A DNA stretch of 24,967 nt. It comes from Grammothele lineata (Eukaryota; Basidiomycota; Agaricomycetes; Polyporales; Polyporaceae). A program made the translations under genes and the position numbers. The first letter of the stretch is position 1; the number at the start of each line of letters is the position of its first letter. A model generated the notes under the pieces. That model did not search any database and had not been told where the DNA came from. It was given only the letters and a program-made list of their open reading frames with translations. This document shows, piece by piece, positions 21,228 through 24,967 of this stretch. Location of the stretch: the NCBI GenBank assembly GCA_002150815.3, contig NDFF03000130.1:1-24967 (forward strand), read 5' to 3'.

Positions 21228-21471
21228 AACATATTGTACGCATGTGGCGTGCCAGTTAGTAAGTACAGCGTGTAGATCCGGTGGAATCATATCGTACCAG
21301 CTCACGCGCAGACGCATAAATGGTTGAGATAGTCACGAGTCGTACGTACCGCCCAAAGGGTCAAAATGGGCCTTCGTCGCCGACATCCTCCTGGCACGAG
21401 CAGCTACGGCAGAGTTACTGTCGCGCCTCCTTGATGGCTTCTTGCACACACCGAGAGCCTTCGACGCACGC

Positions 21472-22456
21472 TCATGCCGTATGCCATGAACCATGCCACG
21501 GCACGCCCCAGATCTTGCAATGTGCACAAAGTCTGTAAGGCACACGCGCACATTTGAAGCAGTGATTTGACAGTCAGCGGTATACGCAATGGCAGAACCG
21601 CGGAGGGGCGTACCTACCCCGTCGGTCTTACGTGTGCATATCAATGTGTTCTTCAAGCATAGAGTCCATGTCGAAGGTGTCCGCGTAAAGACGAATGAGG
21701 TCCGGTGAGACTTGGGACGGCTCATCTAACGACAAATGAGACCCCTTAGATGGATGTAAACGTGAACCCACATCCGGTGCGGCACGCACAGGGCGTTCAT
21801 TGCGGTAGGGGCGGGAAGCGCACAGGTGTGTACGCGGGCAAGCCCTGACCGCCAATACAGCTCGTGTGAGAGCTAGACGGACTTCTAGGAGTGAGTTGTA
21901 CTCGCGTCGTTAACGGCCATCTTGGTAAGACTCGCGAGCCTCCGGTGTATGATGCCGTCCTCCTTGAAGGTTGGCTGGCGCTGGCCAGCTGCGCCTCGTC
22001 CTGGTATCGTGAAGTAGCCTTTCACGTAGGTATCCCCGCAGATCCGCGGAGCCAGTCGTCGTCCGTGGAGAAGATTCCGTTTGTAGTCTCGCATGAATCC
22101 ATAGGTGCTGTACTACGCTTGCCTGCCGAGCAGCCATCCTCGGTGATTGGGTGACTTTGTCAAAGAAGAAGCCGGATTGGATCATGTGGAGGAAATCTCA
22201 TCTGTATTGAGTCGGCGGACTGGTTAGCCACCAGTTTGCAACGCGCATTTCGCGCTCTTGGTCCTCCTCCTCGCCACTGGGCCGCATAAGCCCTACAAGT
22301 GCACGGAACCACGTTCCTGTAGAGGACGTCGCGCGTAACAACAGGTATGTCGCAGTGGTCATCGGGTGAGGGGAAAGGCACCTCTGAAGCTAGTCGATGG
22401 CGGGTGATAGTGACAGCGGTAAAGGAAAAAGCTTTCAGTGTCGGTATTTGATGCAA
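21472..22456 (-). CDS. Candidate gene I: multi-exon coding stretch, minus strand
   Basis: Several minus-strand pieces have good codon use, but I cannot join all of them. 22456 to about 22163 encodes a segment with a PCTC pair. 22094 to about 21902 encodes a basic piece (GDTYVKGYFTIPGRG). 21860-21632 encodes a segment ending SPDLIRLYADTFDMDSMLEE, with a clean GTAAGA donor at 21631. 21532-21472 would add a CAHC motif and a stop. The intron 21631-21533 (99 nt) is long for this window, and the 41-nt intron at 21901-21861 is short. No domain is recognised, and a decayed gene is equally possible. Confidence 0.28.
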
Positions 22457-23410
22457 TGAGGCACCCGGAGAGGGCTCCGGATGTGAGTCAACCGGATGGC
22501 CTCGCTGGTGTTCGCCATCATGCGAGGGCGAAGGTACATGGGAGTCAGCTGGAGAGGCTCTGCGGGAGTGAGTGGGTGACGCGGGGGCAGGCGTTGACTC
22601 GGGGGGAGACTGTGGAAGATTGACCGAGCTGTACTAGGAGGGGAGTCCTACGCCATCCGCTGAGGGCGCGAAGTCTTGGCAGAGAGGCTCAGTAGACGCA
22701 TGGCATCGTTCGCTTTTTAACAGCTCGCTTGCGCCTCGCTAACTGCGATGGATGGCGCGCGCTGACTGAGTCGATGGACTGTTTAAAGAACTCCGATTCA
22801 AGCCAAATCCGAAGGTTGTCGTCGACGCTACGCGGGTTTGAGATCTACTCAAAACGAGCACATCCGAGCAATGTAGCCAAGGGTTAAATGGCTCTATGCC
22901 CTAAAAAAGTCTAGATCTTACCGCGTCCGCACGCTGACGTGTTCCTTGTTTCTCAAACTCCAGTGCCTATTTCCTTCCGCGTGCCTCCTCGAGCTCATGA
23001 TTCTTGCTCTCTGCTATTTGGGATGTGGCGGAATTGGCCTTGTGTGGGCAGCAGCGACATTCATTGATACTACGCTGAGAGTGCGCTGATGGGTACGATA
23101 AGTTAGTACAGCCTATGATAGTGACTCGATACGAAGAAAGGCCGTTGCGAGACAATGGGATGCCAAAGAAGGATGCAGGTACGACTCGGAGGAGACTGTG
23201 CGGCACGGGTCACTAGTGTTAATAGTGATTTTCTCTCTCGCTTTCGTTAGTGAGAGCAATTGTACCACTCAGCCGGGACAAGTACTAGTGAGTCTGTGAG
23301 TGCATTATGTAACGCCGAACGGGCCTGCACAAGTCCCGAATCCCGAGTCACTCCCCAGTAGTGTGATCCGGACGCGTCGGACGTGACGTGCCCGTCGCCT
23401 TGGCTGTACT
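22457..23410. other. Intergenic stretch without visible genes
   Basis: Only short frames are present (for example minus 23206-22967 and plus 22438-22623), none with splice partners or motifs. A minor hairpin sequence (TCACTA...TAGTGA) lies near 23210-23228. Confidence 0.4.
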
Positions 23411-24123
23411 ATGCGGCACTCTTCCTCTGACATTCTATCATCCCAGCTTTCTCGTCTCATTTTCTCTCTCTCCAATCTATCAATACTGTACCACTCACAG
23501 AGGACTCACGCAGCTACTAGACACCTCGGCGGAGGCGTAGTTGTGGAGCTCGGCCTGCCAGCCGCCGCCGGGGGCCACCGCAAACACTCTGACTCCTCCA
23601 CGAACCAGATAAGTATATGCTATGCGTGTCAAGCTTTTTTTTCCGGTCTCCAGCCCATTGTGTGGGCTAGATTGACTGGCCGAGAAGCATACGAGGAGTT
23701 CTGGGCATGCTTGGGAATGCCACGGTACCGTCTGGTGAGTTCCCACACGCATGTTTATTTGACTACTGTGATTATTGTATTCACGTTGCAAAAGAACATT
23801 AACGAGAACGAAGCGGCAGCAGTGGTGGCAATGGCCGCCAGTGAGTGCTACTGGCCATCTGCATAGTGGGCATCATCGATCAGTCACGATGCTAGAACGC
23901 CTAATGGGTGCGCCGCGCGCGCACGCAAATCGTGTGGCGCAGGACACGGGAAGACCGTGGCGGCGGGCGGGAAGAGCGCAAGGACTCGGATGGATGGGTG
24001 CGGGTGAGCAAGCGGCGAATACTTACGTGATAAGTGTTCTTGACATCACAGGGCGCGAGGGCGAGGGCGAGGGCGAGGGCGAGGGCACGCGGGACGCAAG
24101 AGTGGGGCACGCGGGAACTGCAG
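23411..24123 (+). CDS. Candidate gene D: multi-exon small protein with Gly-Glu repeat
   Basis: Best-supported exons are 23654-23734 (or open back to the ATG at 23411), 23795-23840, 23884-24003 and 24052 to about 24123. The introns are 60 nt (GTGAGT...AAAAG), 43 nt (GTGAGT...TCAG) and 48 nt (GTGAGC...CTTGACATCACAG, a very good branch site and acceptor), and the phases agree. The product includes LTGREAYEEFWACLGMPRYR, a helical Ala-rich piece (NENEAAAVVAMAA), an Arg-rich segment and then a (Gly-Glu) run encoded by a hexanucleotide repeat. No family is recognised. The 3' end is unresolved: the frame can also run on to 24245. The 5' part (23411-23610) is low complexity and may be untranslated. 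Confidence 0.42.
24055..24086. repeat. (GCGAGG)5 microsatellite
   Basis: Five perfect GCGAGG units plus GC. In the gene D model it encodes alternating Gly-Glu. Its G-run spacing could support a G-quadruplex. Its length is expected to be variable between strains. Confidence 0.9.
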
Positions 24124-24159
24124 GTGCAAGGACTATATTCTTGTACTCTAGATACACGT

Positions 24160-24598
24160 TCAATCAGAAGGCTCTGCTTGCTCCCGCCCACAATCGTGCC
24201 CCCTCTGTGCATGCACAACTGTTACATCTTCTGCCACTCCTCTAATGTCATCTTGGGCCTTACTTCTCTTGCTTACCATGCCAATGACCTTCAGCGACTG
24301 GTCATTAAGGAGCTGCACATATAAGACCCATCTCGACTCAACGCTAACAGCGGACTTGTCGACGTCCGTCTTGGAAGGTGTTGCAATCGAGGCGCTTTGC
24401 CGTAGAACATTGGTCCTTCTTGCGGCCGCCCGGTAGGAAGCGTCCGACTCACGCTCGCACTGGTGGCGCCATGAGTCTCGATGCCCGCCGTACTCGAGGA
24501 GAGCACGGATGTTCATGCGCGCCATCATGATCCACTTGCAATCTTAAACTTGTTTGCCATCTGCCAGTACGTCTCCGCGAGCATGCTGTGCGCGCGAG
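24160..24598 (-). pseudogene. Candidate downstream part of gene E, frame-shifted or mis-spliced
   Basis: A minus frame from about 24598 to 24543 encodes MLAETYWQMANKFKIAS. At that point the good coding sequence moves to another frame (KWIMMARMNIRALLEYGG, 24538 downward) with no donor or acceptor at the switch. The second frame continues through SRWVLYVQLLNDQSLKVIGM to a GTAAGC donor near 24270, after which a short last exon is possible. Read across the shift, the junction resembles the SGKW-type motif of DUF1917/UPF0696 proteins; this is a weak, from-memory resemblance. An alternative is that 24620-24543 is a 78-nt intron linking gene E1 directly to the second frame. This is either a damaged gene or one whose intron I have misjudged. 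Confidence 0.3.
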
Positions 24599-24600
24599 AG

Positions 24601-24967
24601 CTATAACTCGGACTGGCCACCAATTCGGAGCTTCTCTTTGAAGCGCTCCAGTACCCACTTGAATTCGTCCAGTTGGATGTTAGACCGTGTAGCAGAACGA
24701 AAAGTTCCGTCTTGGATGCATCGGGAGCTGAACGTCGTGCTTGCGGTAGCCGTGCCCACATGCCGAGGATCAACTCGCGCACTATTGGGAACGAGTGGAT
24801 TCCAGGTGACCATACTAGAACACGTCAACGTTAATACAAATCATACCTCCGATTAGGTATCGTACATACCTCTTAACGGAATGGTAAACGCCGCACAGCT
24901 CCTTGTCCGAGCCGTCCTCGTCGCGGCACAGCAGCCCATGCCAGTGATAGTCTTCACTAGAGGGACA
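24601..24967 (-). CDS. Gene E (5' end missing at window edge): hypothetical protein
   Basis: Exons from beyond 24967 to 24870, and 24814-24601, are separated by a 55-nt intron (24869-24815, GTATGT...GTTGACGTGTTCTAG, phase 2) with an excellent branch site. The visible protein begins EDYHWHGLLCRDEDGSDK, continues through TWNPLVPNSARVDP and ends with a charged amphipathic helix (DEFKWVLERFKEKLRIGG) before a TAG. Codon use is good. The product is unknown. The stop may instead lie in an intron that joins this gene to the coding sequence at 24160-24598. Confidence 0.5.

Larger units (their letters stand above)
21046..21270. mobile_element. 225-bp mini-element bounded by 13-16 bp terminal inverted repeats
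   Basis: CGCTGTACTTACT at 21046-21058 is mirrored by AGTAAGTACAGCG at 21258-21270. Extending inward to 16 bp leaves one mismatch. Inside lie a 31-bp direct repeat pair and a perfect palindrome (separate entries). The flanks (GAGCATTC left, TGTAGATC right) show no target-site duplication, so insertion is not proven. It could be a small MITE whose duplication has decayed. Alternatively, the ends could be coincidental splice-like words, since ACTTACTTAC contains a reversed GTAAGT. Confidence 0.4.

Noticed and set aside
1..24967. tRNA, rRNA, CRISPR array or telomeric repeats
   Set aside because: No GGTTCGANTCC-type B box in a cloverleaf context, no rRNA core sequence, no spaced identical repeats and no TTAGGG arrays were found.

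Overview
The window looks like nuclear DNA from a filamentous fungus, most probably an Agaricomycete (mushroom-forming basidiomycete). Genes read only when split by many short introns of about 44-63 nt, with GTRNGT-type donors, CTNAY-like branch sites and AG acceptors. No bacterial-style operons are visible, and I see no tRNA, rRNA or CRISPR. The taxon is inferred from gene architecture; I recognise no diagnostic marker gene.

The main content is two large, diverged paralogous genes facing each other tail to tail: gene A (+, 3915-8495) and gene B (-, 20120-15141). I rebuilt both by hand. Each has nine exons, most intron positions and phases agree, and the predicted proteins are about 1,350-1,370 and 1,519 residues. 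They share an N-terminal helical domain, a basic stretch followed directly by a six-cysteine cluster with Zn(II)2Cys6 spacing (CX2CX6CX9CX2CX6C), a C-terminal helical region with an LRGLF motif, and a SAGIDV..LP.I motif near the end. I cannot name the family. A nuclear, zinc-binding regulatory role is inference only. Gene C (-, 3585-2588) starts divergently from gene A.

Layout: 1-2587 has no convincing gene. 2588-3585 is gene C, 3586-3914 a divergent promoter interval, and 3915-8495 gene A. 8496-15140 is a gene-poor island holding two weak gene candidates (9360-10285 minus, 10672-11298 plus), a three-copy 149-bp tandem repeat (11617-12063) and two inverted-repeat elements (13129-13711, 14432-14785) that resemble non-autonomous DNA transposons. 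15141-20120 is gene B. 20121-24967 holds weaker exon-like coding stretches, a 225-bp terminal-inverted-repeat mini-element (21046-21270) and a hexanucleotide repeat inside a candidate exon. At the right edge there is a minus-strand gene cut by the window.

All splice models come from reading donor, acceptor and frame by eye, supported for A and B by each other. No transcript or database evidence was available.
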